A model generated the notes under the pieces. The model was given only the letters and a program-made list of their open reading frames with translations. It did no database searches and had not been told where the DNA came from. A stretch of 64,000 bases of DNA, from NCBI GenBank assembly GCA_010015805.1, contig ML978123.1, positions 930,001 to 994,000 on the forward strand, in the 5' to 3' direction. This DNA is from Rhizodiscina lignyota (lineage: Eukaryota > Ascomycota > Dothideomycetes > Aulographales > Rhizodiscinaceae). A program made the translations under genes and the position numbers. This document shows, piece by piece, positions 1-11,194 of the stretch. Positions within the stretch are counted from its first letter, which is position 1; each line of letters starts with the position of its first letter.

Positions 1-2699
<2,699 letters not shown>

Positions 2700-2906
2700 G
2701 CATTACGAGGGGAATGGAGGACTGCGCGTATATCCAGGTTGCATTGGCCGGCGTCGTGATACAATTCGGTGGTGGTTATGGAGTATAGCTTAACGTTGTC
2801 TCATGTTTCCATGCGTAGAGATTCATTAATGGCAACATCAAGTGCGACGAATCGATTCGGCCACTTATCAGTGAACGTGCAGAGCAGAAGCTCCCATTCT
2901 AATTCG

Positions 2907-3556
2907 TTATTGTGCCTTCTCACCATCGACCATTCTCTTGACTTTCTCATACAGCATCTTACTCTCCCTTCCCAACTTCCTCTTCCCATCCTTGCCCGGC
3001 TGTCTCGCCTTTGCCATTTGCCGCCTCCACCTCTCCCTGTCCTGCAACTTCCTCTCGCGTTCAAGCTGTGCCTCTTCTCGCTCCTTGCGCCACTGTTCTG
3101 CCTCTTGTTTGAGTTTCTCCGCACGGCTCAGCTGCTTAGTGTATGGATTGGTTCGTTGTCGGCGTTCGCGAGCTCGCGGTTGTTCGGTTTCAGGAGCGGG
3201 AGATGCTGAAGCAGACCGATTAAGGAGAGCAGCTCGGTCGGGATGGGGTTCGAGGGTTGGTTCGGGTTTGGGAGATGCAGATTCAGGTGGGTTCGCATTC
3301 GACTGTCCGTCGTCGAGCTCGCGCGCGCGTACTTTAGCGTACTCCTTCTTTATCTTGGCTTTCTCGATCAGATTGCGCTTGATTTTCTGGACTAGAAGAG
3401 TGTTAGAATTCTTGCCCAAAAGAATGAAGATTGAGCGCTCGCACCTTTGCGCTTGTAAGTGCCATCAGGTAAATTCTGAGGACCGACTGAAAAGCCTTTC
3501 TTCTGCTTTTTGGATGGCTTGCTGTCGTCTTCTTCGCGATCCCTTTTGTGCGCCAT
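2907..3556 (-). CDS. FYV7: FYV7-like rRNA-processing protein
   Basis: This is a 198-residue basic protein of the FYV7/CCDC59 (TAP26) family, which takes part in 18S rRNA maturation in the nucleolus. Exons are 3556..3445 and 3391..2907, joined across a 53-bp intron (3392-3444). The junction restores the family signature [27 protein letters not shown]. The start at 3556 opens with [10 protein letters not shown] and a Lys-rich stretch. The middle is Pro/Ser-rich and probably disordered. The C-terminal half is a charged coiled coil ([16 protein letters not shown]...) that ends in the conserved [16 protein letters not shown] segment. The call rests on the N-terminal [10 protein letters not shown] motif and the C-terminal coiled coil. 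No catalytic function is expected. Confidence 0.82.
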
Positions 3557-3952
3557 GGTAATGTTGGTCAAAGTGGATTGTCTTGAAGAAACTAGGATAA
3601 ATAATTCGACTTATCGGAGTAGATCATCGGAACTTGCCGATTTGGGTGAAAGCCAGGGCTACGAGAGATGAAGCTTAGCGCCAAATCTTGAAATGTTGCA
3701 CTTAAAGCGGAATAATTTTCACCCCGTCACGGGACGCACCCCATGACGGGATGAATAGTAGGTACTTTGATCTTTAGCAACTCGAACGCAGCGTACACAG
3801 CATTTAATGTCCTCAGTTCAGTTCATCCGTGTGCGGTGACCAGTTTCAAAGTTGGGCTTAGTACGCTAAGCCTATAGTAGAACCTAAGTAACTATGCTGA
3901 GTTATTTATTTCTATTATAGTTCTAATAATTTAATAACTTGCTCGAATAGAT
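3557..3952. other. intergenic region with a repeat copy and a small hairpin
   Basis: No coding potential is visible. The stretch holds one copy of a GC-rich palindromic motif (3711-3755) and a perfect 7-bp inverted repeat, GGCTTAG/CTAAGCC, at 3855-3872. It then becomes very AT-rich (3890-3950) up to the stop of the next gene. Confidence 0.6.
3711..3755 (+). repeat. dispersed GC-rich palindromic motif, copy A
   Basis: A core of CACCCCGTCACGGGACGCAC is followed by CCCATGACGGGATGA. The motif contains two imperfect copies of CCCRTSACGGGA. A second, inverted copy lies at 9501-9546 and agrees at most positions over about 43 bases, including the AT-rich left shoulder AATRATTT. It could be the terminus of a DNA transposon or a protein-binding palindrome. 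I cannot tell which. Confidence 0.6.
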
Positions 3953-5623
3953 CTACGGTTGGACCTGAGGGTCTAAAAAGAATGGTTCAAAATACTTCTG
4001 CGCAATATTAACAAGAGGCAGTAGAGTTCCATCTGGACCCGGTCCTTCCTTCGGGTTATCCGCGTAGTTAATATTCGGAGGTTTAGCAGTATCTTGCAAA
4101 TTGCAAGTACCACGCCAGAATGCCTCTATATTAGATAGTAATATTAGTATTAGAAGCATGTTTATTTCCGTTGGAGACAATAGCAGTATAGGGGGAAACA
4201 AAGAAATGAACATGAGACTTACCCATAACCATAACTGCAAAGGTGTCGGCATTTTGAGCGGCGATGGCTTTATTTCCTCTTTTTGCTAACGCACTAACCC
4301 CGGATCTGTAATAGCTTTCTCTTTGGAAATCAGCATCATCAAATATGATAGCATTAGTCCCTCCCGGAAGCCCGCCTTCTTTGGCGATGGCATTGACATG
4401 CGTTAGTTCATGACCTAGAATCTTCGACATTTCTCCAGTGTCGACATCCCATTCAAACCTTAGTTCTAGATTTCATATCAGGTCGCTGTCTGACTTCTTG
4501 ATCTCGAGTATGGCTTACGTTTTTTGAGGATGGAGCAGTGACCTTGTGGGTTTTGCATGTAATCTTCATTTTCCAGCGTCTCGCGGAAAAACTGAGGGCA
4601 AAGATATACGACTTCTGAGCACTGTTCGAGATCGGCCTCGCTGAATGCCAGCGGCAGATATCTCCACCTGCTATGGTCTGTTGTTATCGCTATTGCGCCT
4701 CCGACCACATCCGAGCCTTCATCCGAGCCGTCACTCGAGCCTCCGTCCGAGCCAGTACTGCCTTCTGGATCCCCTTTACAGTAATGAGGGCTATTGAACA
4801 GCTCATCCAAGGATGGATACCAACCATTTGTTGCGGCAGCTGTCGTTGTGGATGGAGGATTAACACAAATGAACTTGAGGGGTTGTCGATTGGCCTGGGT
4901 GATGTCCGCATTACGGGCCACTGCAGCGCGCATCTTCTGAAAGAAAGCGCCATATCCTGGTGGAAAATATCTCTTGTACGTAATTGAGTCTTCAGTCAGG
5001 GCCTTTGCAAAGTCCGAGTTCCACATCTCAGCGGTGAACGCAAGGGCCGATGTCAATATCTCCACTTGTTCATTGTCGCACAGTATTGTTTCTAATTGTC
5101 CCGCTCCGAGATTGCCTGGTGTAGCCGCTTGGGGAGCTGGACATGCTGGTTGATGAATATTGACCTGGTTGACGATGTTGACAACTGCTTGGGCTGGATT
5201 CAGGGCGCGCTCTACAAGACGCGCGGAATCCGTCGCCGCAGGATCCTCTTTTCGGGTTCCAGTGATTGTGAAAGGTCCAAAAGTTGCAGATGGGACGGGA
5301 ATAGACGGCGTTCCCTTTGGGTCTTCGTTTTGTACCGTGATCGGGGATGGCTGAGTACCACCGGTCAATGTCAGAGTGGTGGCAGCAAATATCACCGTTG
5401 CGTCTGCACCCACAGCGGTGGTAGTTTCACCGAAGGGAATCTGAATATCGCTTGCAATGGGGAAAAAGGAGAACACACAAGGGTTCGAGCATGCGGTTGC
5501 CGCAATTGAAGATGTGGTTTGACTGTCTCGCTTTTGTACAATGCGGGAAGGAAGTACAATAGCAGAACTAAAATATATAAAAAATGATGGGACAAATAAT
5601 ATGAACGTCTGTGCAGAAACCAT
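3953..5623 (-). CDS. secreted zinc metalloprotease, M35/aspzincin-like
   Basis: The protein has about 506 residues. Exons are 5623..4519, 4465..4223 and 4125..3953, with introns of 53 and 97 bp. It opens with a hydrophobic signal peptide (AQTFILFVPSFFIYFSSAIV) and then a likely Kex2 site (VQKR). The first 300 residues are Thr/Ser/Pro-rich and resemble nothing I know. The C-terminal third carries HELTH (in ILGHELTHVNAIAKEGG), an Asp-containing stretch, and AAQNADTFAVMV, which resembles the NADSY segment of deuterolysin/lysine-specific metalloendopeptidases. A third-ligand Asp is plausible (IIFDDADF) but not proven. It is inferred to be an extracellular protease or a protease-like effector. The splice at 4465 was chosen because it gives KKQLRFEWDVDTGEM in frame with the HExxH exon. 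It lies in an accessory-looking stretch next to a MITE. Confidence 0.7.
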
Positions 5624-6738
5624 ATTGAAGTGGTGATGATGTTAATTGACGGCTCTGAAAATAGTGCCAGGAAATCAACGATAGATGTCCCCATGAGCGA
5701 GAGGAGACTAGTTATTAACAATGAAGCCCCTCTTGGAGCCTTCAATTCGTAAATCTTACCTCATTGAAAGTGTGTCCGCTTGGATATTTATAGGTGTTAA
5801 CGCGTAGATTGGAGAAAGGTGTGCGAAATGTCTAACTTGCTCGCAACTCCGGTCGACAAATACCAAAAGTTGCATGGGATAAGCTATGTACTAATTTTCT
5901 AAGGGAGATCTCATCTTTTCCGAGGAAATATTTTCTAGCGCTTACTTATTAGAAGAAACCCTTATATAGTATTACGTTATTAACCTAACTAGTCTTAAGG
6001 TGTGTTCATCCCGTACACGCTAAGTTCTCGGAGAAGCTGTGGAGCCTAAGGGTCTGTTTACTCTACGCAAAATCCTAAGCTGGGTTTCGCCCCGGATTTC
6101 ACCTGGATTTCATGAGATTTTGGGTAGCTCAAGCTTTTGTAAATAAGCGCGTTAAAATTTGAAAATCCTAATCCTGTTTACTCTAGGAGTAAATTCTAGA
6201 GGAGGAGAACGTTTAATTAGGTTTAGCGGCTCGAATCTCGTAGAAGCACCGAAATCTCGAGTGGGATTTTAGGAGATTTCAGGCGAAATCTACATTAGGA
6301 TTCCAAAATCGCGAGTAAACAGGACCTAGATTTCGCTGGATTTTGCGATATCTCGATTTTTTTTGGCCCTAGCGAAATCTAGCGCAGAGTAAACAGACCA
6401 TAATTAGGTAATCGCAGCGTTTTAAACGATGTAACCGCGTAAGTAAACTCTTCTACTTCTTCTATTTCCTTATTCTCCTAGTTTTATAAGGTAAATAGAA
6501 TAAGAGCGAATACGAAATCTTCTATTTTTACTTTGTAACACCATGTAGTTTACATAGAGTCAAGTGCTGAGTAGAGCTATATACGATCCGATACCAATTC
6601 TAATGTCGGAGATACCTTTTAATCATCTATTTTCGTCGGCTTATTATAAACTTAGTCGTTGAGAATTCCCATACATATTAGAAAGTGAATTGGCACACAT
6701 CCTCCAATGTGCTAAGGCACAAGCTCATTCCAAACATC
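5624..6738. other. AT-rich intergenic region containing a MITE
   Basis: Gene-free. The block 6050-6400 is a palindromic MITE-like element. The flanks are AT-rich, with no open frame of interest. Confidence 0.6.
6050..6400. mobile_element. MITE-like palindromic element, PIF/Harbinger (Tourist) style
   Basis: The terminal inverted repeats are GGGTCTGTTTACTCTACGC at the left end and its complement at the right end (GCGCAGAGTAAACAGACCA on the + strand), with about two mismatches. The element is flanked on both sides by TAA (6047-6049 and 6401-6403), which fits a 3-bp TWA target duplication. It is 351 bp long with no coding capacity. An inner pair of related inverted repeats, TCCTGTTTACTC (6172-6183) and GAGTAAACAGGA (6313-6324), suggests a nested or internally duplicated copy. 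The interior repeats the word GATTTCGC many times. Superfamily assignment rests only on termini and target site, so it is tentative. Confidence 0.65.
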
Positions 6739-8919
6739 ATGCTACTCAAACTTTCAGTTTTTGCGTTGTGTCTCGCTTCCACTGGCCTGAGCAAGTCTTT
6801 GGAAGCGAGGTCTACATTACCGAGCTCATTAACATCTAAAACCGTGAGACTTAGCACGGGTCTCTTTTCAACCTTCTCAAATCCAAACGGCTCGGTCATA
6901 ATGACGAGATCCAGCTTTTCCACAATTATCTCTGACTCTTCTACTATTACCTCGAGCTCTTCCACCATTGGTACTTCTGAGTCTTCAACCAACGGCGCCT
7001 CTGACTCCTCTACTACTACTACCTCTGAACCTTCAACTAAGAGCAACTCCGGCACTTCAAATGTTGGTACCTCAGGCTCTTCCACTGGTAGCATTTCTGA
7101 CTCTTCGAGTCTCGGCGCCTCTCGCTCTTCTACCATCACTACTGGCTCTTCTACTATCACTACTAGCTCTTCCACCAGTTCATCAGACTCTCCTACTAGC
7201 CCGCCAGGCTCATCTACTACCCGTACCTCAGGCTCTTCAAACACCATCTCCAGCGATTCCACTATCACGTCAAGCGCTTCCACTAGCAATGCAATTATCA
7301 TAGGGGGAGGATTGCTACCTACATCAACATTTACCTCAACCACAGCAACACCTGATGCATCGCTTGTGTCCGCTGCACTCGCTTCCGCCAGCTCTTCGCC
7401 ACATAAAGTAACCAGCAAGAAAAGCAAATCTCACTCAGCAATTTTTGGGTTCTTGCTCCTGCCTTTTGATACTGTGAAAAGCCTAGGATTGCCATCTCTG
7501 GCACTTGGGACTGCACCTGTCGTGGCATCTATGTTCATCTCAGGGATAACCATCCCAGTGACTATAGCCGGTGCTGCAGCTAGTTCACTGAGTGTCACGT
7601 TTCCAATCCTCTCATCTGCGGCTGAGCTCGCTTCCTTTGACGATTTTTTTGGTCCAGATGACTTTCCAGAACCCGACGGCGACAATGGAAATCCCTCATC
7701 TTCAGGACCTTCGGGCTCCTCAAAAACGTCAGGCTCTTCCTCGTCCTCGTCCTCGTCCTCTTCATCCTCATCCTCTTCATCCTCAGAGAGTGAAACCCAG
7801 ACGTTGACGATATCCGAAACCATTAAGGTTACTGACTTGTACGGGTTTCCAGAATCGCTACAAGCAGTCCTCACCGTTTCTGTGGACGAATTTCCCCTTG
7901 CTACGCTTACAGAAGAAGCGAATTCCACGACAGTGTCGGGCATAACAAGCACAGACTCTTCAACCTCGGCGAGTGTAAAGTCTACCTCCGCGAGCGTGAC
8001 GTCCATTTCAGGGAGCAAAACGACCTCCATCTCAGCGAGCACAACGACTACCTCAGCGAGTGTCACACTAAATTGCCAACAGAACATTCCAACTACTTCT
8101 GGTGCCCCATCTCCTTCGGATATTGCCAATGCACTCTCCCAGGGATTTGAATCTGTCTGCAACGCCACATTTGATGGCTCAGGGGATTCAACCCATGAGA
8201 CGTTTAATCATGGCAGTATAAACATACTAGTGCAGCGGGAGTCTAGCACGCAGAAACTTGAACATTGCATGGAATGTCTAAATGACATCCTCAATACCTG
8301 TATTCTTGGTAGCCTTGACTATGGCGGTATAGCCAAGATTTCAGGCGAACTCTATAACATCAGCAACATCATCTTCCCTGATAACCCGCTCATCCCAGGC
8401 GCTGATCAGGGAGCACCACCTGTATCAACAACCACGCCTACATCGACGACATCGACGACATCGACAACATCGACAACATCGACAACACCACTCCCGTCAA
8501 CGGCATCATCGACGACCACAATGCCCCCGCTCCCGACGATCACAAACTGCGTCAGCGCTTGCGATCAAGGGATCAGATGGTGTTGCAATTTCTCCGGCGA
8601 TCAGCAAAGTAGTTGCTTTTCGCAATTATCTGGTGCAGGCGTGTTGGCTTCAAGTCCGCAAGATGCATGTGGCGCTTCAAATGATGGAACAATATCGGAT
8701 TGCGAAGGTGTAAGTAAAATCAAGTGTCGGGTTATATCAGCCCAAACCTTGCGATCCGACTTGATACTCCTTACTAACTTAGGCGTTATCAAATAGATTT
8801 GCGGACTTTCCCCCGACCAGGGCCCGGATACTCCGGATTTGAGCGGTTCGCATCAACAAGAGGTATTTCAAAACATTCAAAGTGCGTTTAATTTCCCTGG
8901 CGCGGAACAAACGAGTTAA
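6739..8919 (+). CDS. Ser/Thr-rich secreted (cell-surface-like) protein
   Basis: Exons are 6739..8709 and 8797..8919; an 87-bp intron joins in frame (SDCEG-ICGLSPDQG). I chose ATG 6739 because it starts directly with a signal peptide (LLKLSVFALCLASTGLS). An in-frame ATG at 6685 is possible. About 170 residues of Ser/Thr-rich repeats follow (STIT, SSTIGTSES...), then a hydrophobic, less repetitive segment, a long Ser homopolymer (nt 7735-7786), more STS repeats, and two Cys-containing C-terminal modules. The first begins CNATFDG and ends SGELYNISNIIFPDNPL. The second runs CVSACDQGIRWCC...CFSQL...ACGASN. It is inferred to be a heavily O-glycosylated wall or secreted protein. I recognise no enzymatic domain, and no GPI signal is seen. 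Confidence 0.65.
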
Positions 8920-8990
8920 GGAAATGGAGATGAGAGGAAATTGTTACGATCGACGGATCGAACATGGGCTGTGACCTAGGGTTAGGGTTG

Positions 8991-9032
8991 GTCACTCTGA
9001 TCACGCTGGCCCAGCCCGGTGATCAAAGTGAC
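8991..9032. repeat. cruciform-type inverted repeat
   Basis: Arms GTCACTCTGATCAC (8991-9004) and GTGATCAAAGTGAC (9019-9032) pair at 13 of 14 positions around a 14-nt loop. The loop itself holds a small palindrome, GCTGGCCCAGC. It lies about 70 bp after the stop of the Ser/Thr-rich gene. Confidence 0.75.
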
Positions 9033-9131
9033 TGAAGAAAGGAACAGTTGATATTTAACCTAGGCATCTTGGCCTCTCATTACAAGATGCGTTTAATCTA
9101 TGATTCAATTGAGGACCATACTCTAGTTGAC

Positions 9132-9333
9132 TGTCACGGAAGTGACACTATTAGCCTCCCAAGTCACATAACCCGCATCACGTGACCAAGCCACGCCCGA
9201 ATATATCTATGTACATAGCTTCGTTCTGTTTTCGCTCTCTATTCGAACGTCTTGTTTGCTTAGGCTACTTAACGAGCTAAGGCCTCGCCGTCGACATGTA
9301 CGAACACGACTAATAGTTTAATATATACTTATT
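9132..9333 (+). mobile_element. LTR-like remnant of a retroelement (fossil)
   Basis: The block opens with TG inside a short hairpin (TGTCACGGAAGTGACA), has a TATA-like and TATGTACATA stretch in the middle, and ends in an AT-rich tract finishing ...TTATTACA. A GC-rich string (TGGCGCC) a few bases downstream could be a primer-binding-site remnant. No partner LTR and no gag-pol reading frame were found in the window, so it looks like a truncated, old copy. Family (Copia or Gypsy) is not assignable from this alone. Confidence 0.35.
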
Positions 9334-9500
9334 ACAACTGCTTGTACGATGGCGCCAACAAAACAATCGACGACAAGCCAATGCCGCAGCAGTTCCGGTT
9401 GCATAGGGTGTCCTAAAGGGGAGAAACGGCAATAGAACAGTGCGACACCAGCGATATCATCGTAGACCTAGAAATGAGAGACTTTGGAGGTCGAAACTGT

Positions 9501-9546
9501 GAAGTCGTCCCGTGGAGTGCGTCCCGGGACGGGGTGCAAATCATTA
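9501..9546 (-). repeat. dispersed GC-rich palindromic motif, copy B
   Basis: Read on the minus strand it gives TAATGATTTG, CACCCCGTCCCGGGACGCAC and then TCCACGGGACGA, matching copy A at 3711-3755 with a few substitutions and a one-base gap. The two copies are inverted relative to each other and 5.8 kb apart. Confidence 0.6.
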
Positions 9547-9739
9547 CTAGCTCGTATTTAAATTATAATGGGTTTGCAACCATTTCGAATGTTTTCAACA
9601 CACAGTCAACTGGAACAATAAATCTATCCGGTAGTATTGAGAGGTTCAAATCCGTTTCTCCTATTGCCTAGCTCGGAGACTAAGTGTCTCCCAAAGCGGC
9701 AGATCTTCGAGTAAACCCGTGCTTGTGATTCATCAAAGA

Positions 9740-10369
9740 TTATATCAACTCCAGCTCCAGCGGGTCTACGGACGAGTTGGCTTTGCCACGGTTGATGTCC
9801 GGACAGGATTGAAGCTGACAAGGTCCTCCAGTATTGCTGGTGACGTGCTTGTGCCTCCACAGCCAACCCATCTCATTCTGCTGAAGAACGCCTTGGCCAA
9901 ATTCGCCTTCGCAATTGAACTTCTCATGTTTCACAATGTTCTCATATTCCGGGAAGTCATCTCTCGGACCAATCCAGAGTATAAGTTCTACACTATCATC
10001 ACCGTAAGCAGCCACATATTTCTCAACCAGCTGTAGATCTCTGGGGAAGATAAACATCCACGCTCTTGCCGTCCTCGCGCAGGAGGAAACCTGCCATGTC
10101 CCTTGCACATAATGCATCTTGTCTTCTGGAAGGTATTTACGCTCGTTGCGGAAACTGGCTACTTCAACGCATTCGAGATGGCATTCAGAGGTGGTATGAC
10201 TTAGGAGCGCTTCGAGAAGGGCGAGTCCACTGCCTATGGAGGCTGTGATGCCGGGCGCCTCGGATATAATGAGGCTCATAGCTTGTATGAGACCTATCGA
10301 CAAGAATGTGCAACTGCCGTAATGCTTTGTGGGCTCGTCCGTGAGCGTGGGAAGAGGGAGGAGATCCAT
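9740..10369 (-). CDS. small methyltransferase-like protein of unknown function
   Basis: This is a 209-residue frame. I chose ATG 10369 (MDLLPLPTLTDEP), although the frame stays open upstream to 10438 without an ATG. The segment ITASIGSGLALLEALL resembles motif I of Rossmann-fold SAM methyltransferases (GxGxG-like loop). Two beta/alpha-type segments follow (HLECVEVAS; ARAWMFIFPRDLQLVEKYV), then VELILWIGPRDDFPEY. This layout recalls a group of short uncharacterised fungal proteins with a degenerate methyltransferase fold. The extreme C-terminus, after WLWRHKH, looks less protein-like, so an unrecognised intron there is possible. No substrate can be named, and activity is not implied. Confidence 0.5.
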   Translation of the reverse strand: MDLLPLPTLTDEPTKHYGSCTFLSIGLIQAMSLIISEAPGITASIGSGLALLEALLSHTTSECHLECVEVASFRNERKYLPEDKMHYVQGTWQVSSCARTARAWMFIFPRDLQLVEKYVAAYGDDSVELILWIGPRDDFPEYENIVKHEKFNCEGEFGQGVLQQNEMGWLWRHKHVTSNTGGPCQLQSCPDINRGKANSSVDPLELELI

Positions 10370-10425
10370 GCTTATGATTCGGACGTTGTAGAGATATTCA
10401 TCTCTTATACCATTAGACAGGATCG

Positions 10426-10960
10426 CTATTGGATGCACTCGAGGTACACCAAAGCGTCTTGTGTCTTCTTCATGGTGGATCGAGTACGTCGAAGGTCAAT
10501 CTGCCATGACGTGCAGCTCGAGGAGGTCGTAAGAATTGCGGTTGGCCAAGCGGATTCAGCGGCTCCTATAATATACCTAGAACCGTCAGTGATGCCTTAG
10601 CGTCCTTATTGGGCGTTCAGATACCTCAATTGCTCTGGCAAGGAAGTATGCTTGTCGTTGATCAAGACAGCGAGTGTCATGTGGGTTAGACCATGTGCGC
10701 AAAAAGTGGGGCCGGAAAGCTGCATGCCATTTATGAGCTTCCGCTTCATCTTCCTCCTATCACAAGCGCTCTGCCACAGCTTGCCACTGAGACTATGAAT
10801 GTTGGTCAACGTTGGGTGCAATCGTTTTTGGAATATGAGCGATTGAATTGGTACGTTACTGTCCTTTCACTTTCGTCTACTTCAGATCCTGCTATGGGCA
10901 ATAGTGTGATCTTGCGCCTGATATCATCGTGAGAGAACGAAGCAAGGCTCCAAGATCATG
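10426..10960 (-). CDS. unrecognised gene fragment with one clear intron
   Basis: A frame ending SLPEQLR (to 10625) joins exactly, across a 48-bp intron (10577-10624, GTATCT...TTCTAG), to YIIGAAESAWPTAILTTSSS... and stops at 10426. Upstream, KLINGMQLSGPTFCAHGLTHM is protein-like and continues back to about 10820. A further protein-like piece (RRKITLLPIAGSEVDESER), in another frame near 10830-10930, would need another splice. No start codon or family could be fixed. It may be a small orphan gene or a decayed one, placed head to tail just upstream of the methyltransferase-like gene. Confidence 0.3.
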
Positions 10961-11194
10961 TACGATATGTTTCATTATCTATTGCTATTCCTCGCATCTT
11001 GTATTCCTACTATTTCTGTGAATATGGAGTCTATCTAGCACATCTTGAGAGCCTACATGTCCTGTTTTCTTCCCTCGGGTCTCTACTTCGGAGATTTGCA
11101 AGCAAAATCGCATGACGCCTTCATATTTACTTTGCAAAGGCCCTAACAATAATACTAATAATCATAAGCAGATAAAGCTCGAGGCGCCTTCACA

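Larger units (their letters stand above)
8920..9739. other. intergenic region with inverted repeat, LTR-like remnant and repeat copy B
   Basis: It holds a 14-bp inverted repeat (8991-9032) preceded by a short telomere-like string TAGGGTTAGGGTT, a probable LTR remnant near 9132-9333, and the inverted copy of the GC-rich palindromic motif (9501-9546). I see no convincing gene. Confidence 0.55.

Noticed and set aside
6678-8168. Two long acidic frames antisense to the Ser/Thr-rich gene
   Set aside because: They are the complement of Ser/Thr repeat codons (giving Glu/Val-rich strings). The + strand has a signal peptide, a splice and Cys modules.
8976-8990. Telomere-like TAGGGTTAGGGTT
   Set aside because: Only two units inside a chromosome arm with genes on both sides; likely chance, at most a minor interstitial remnant.
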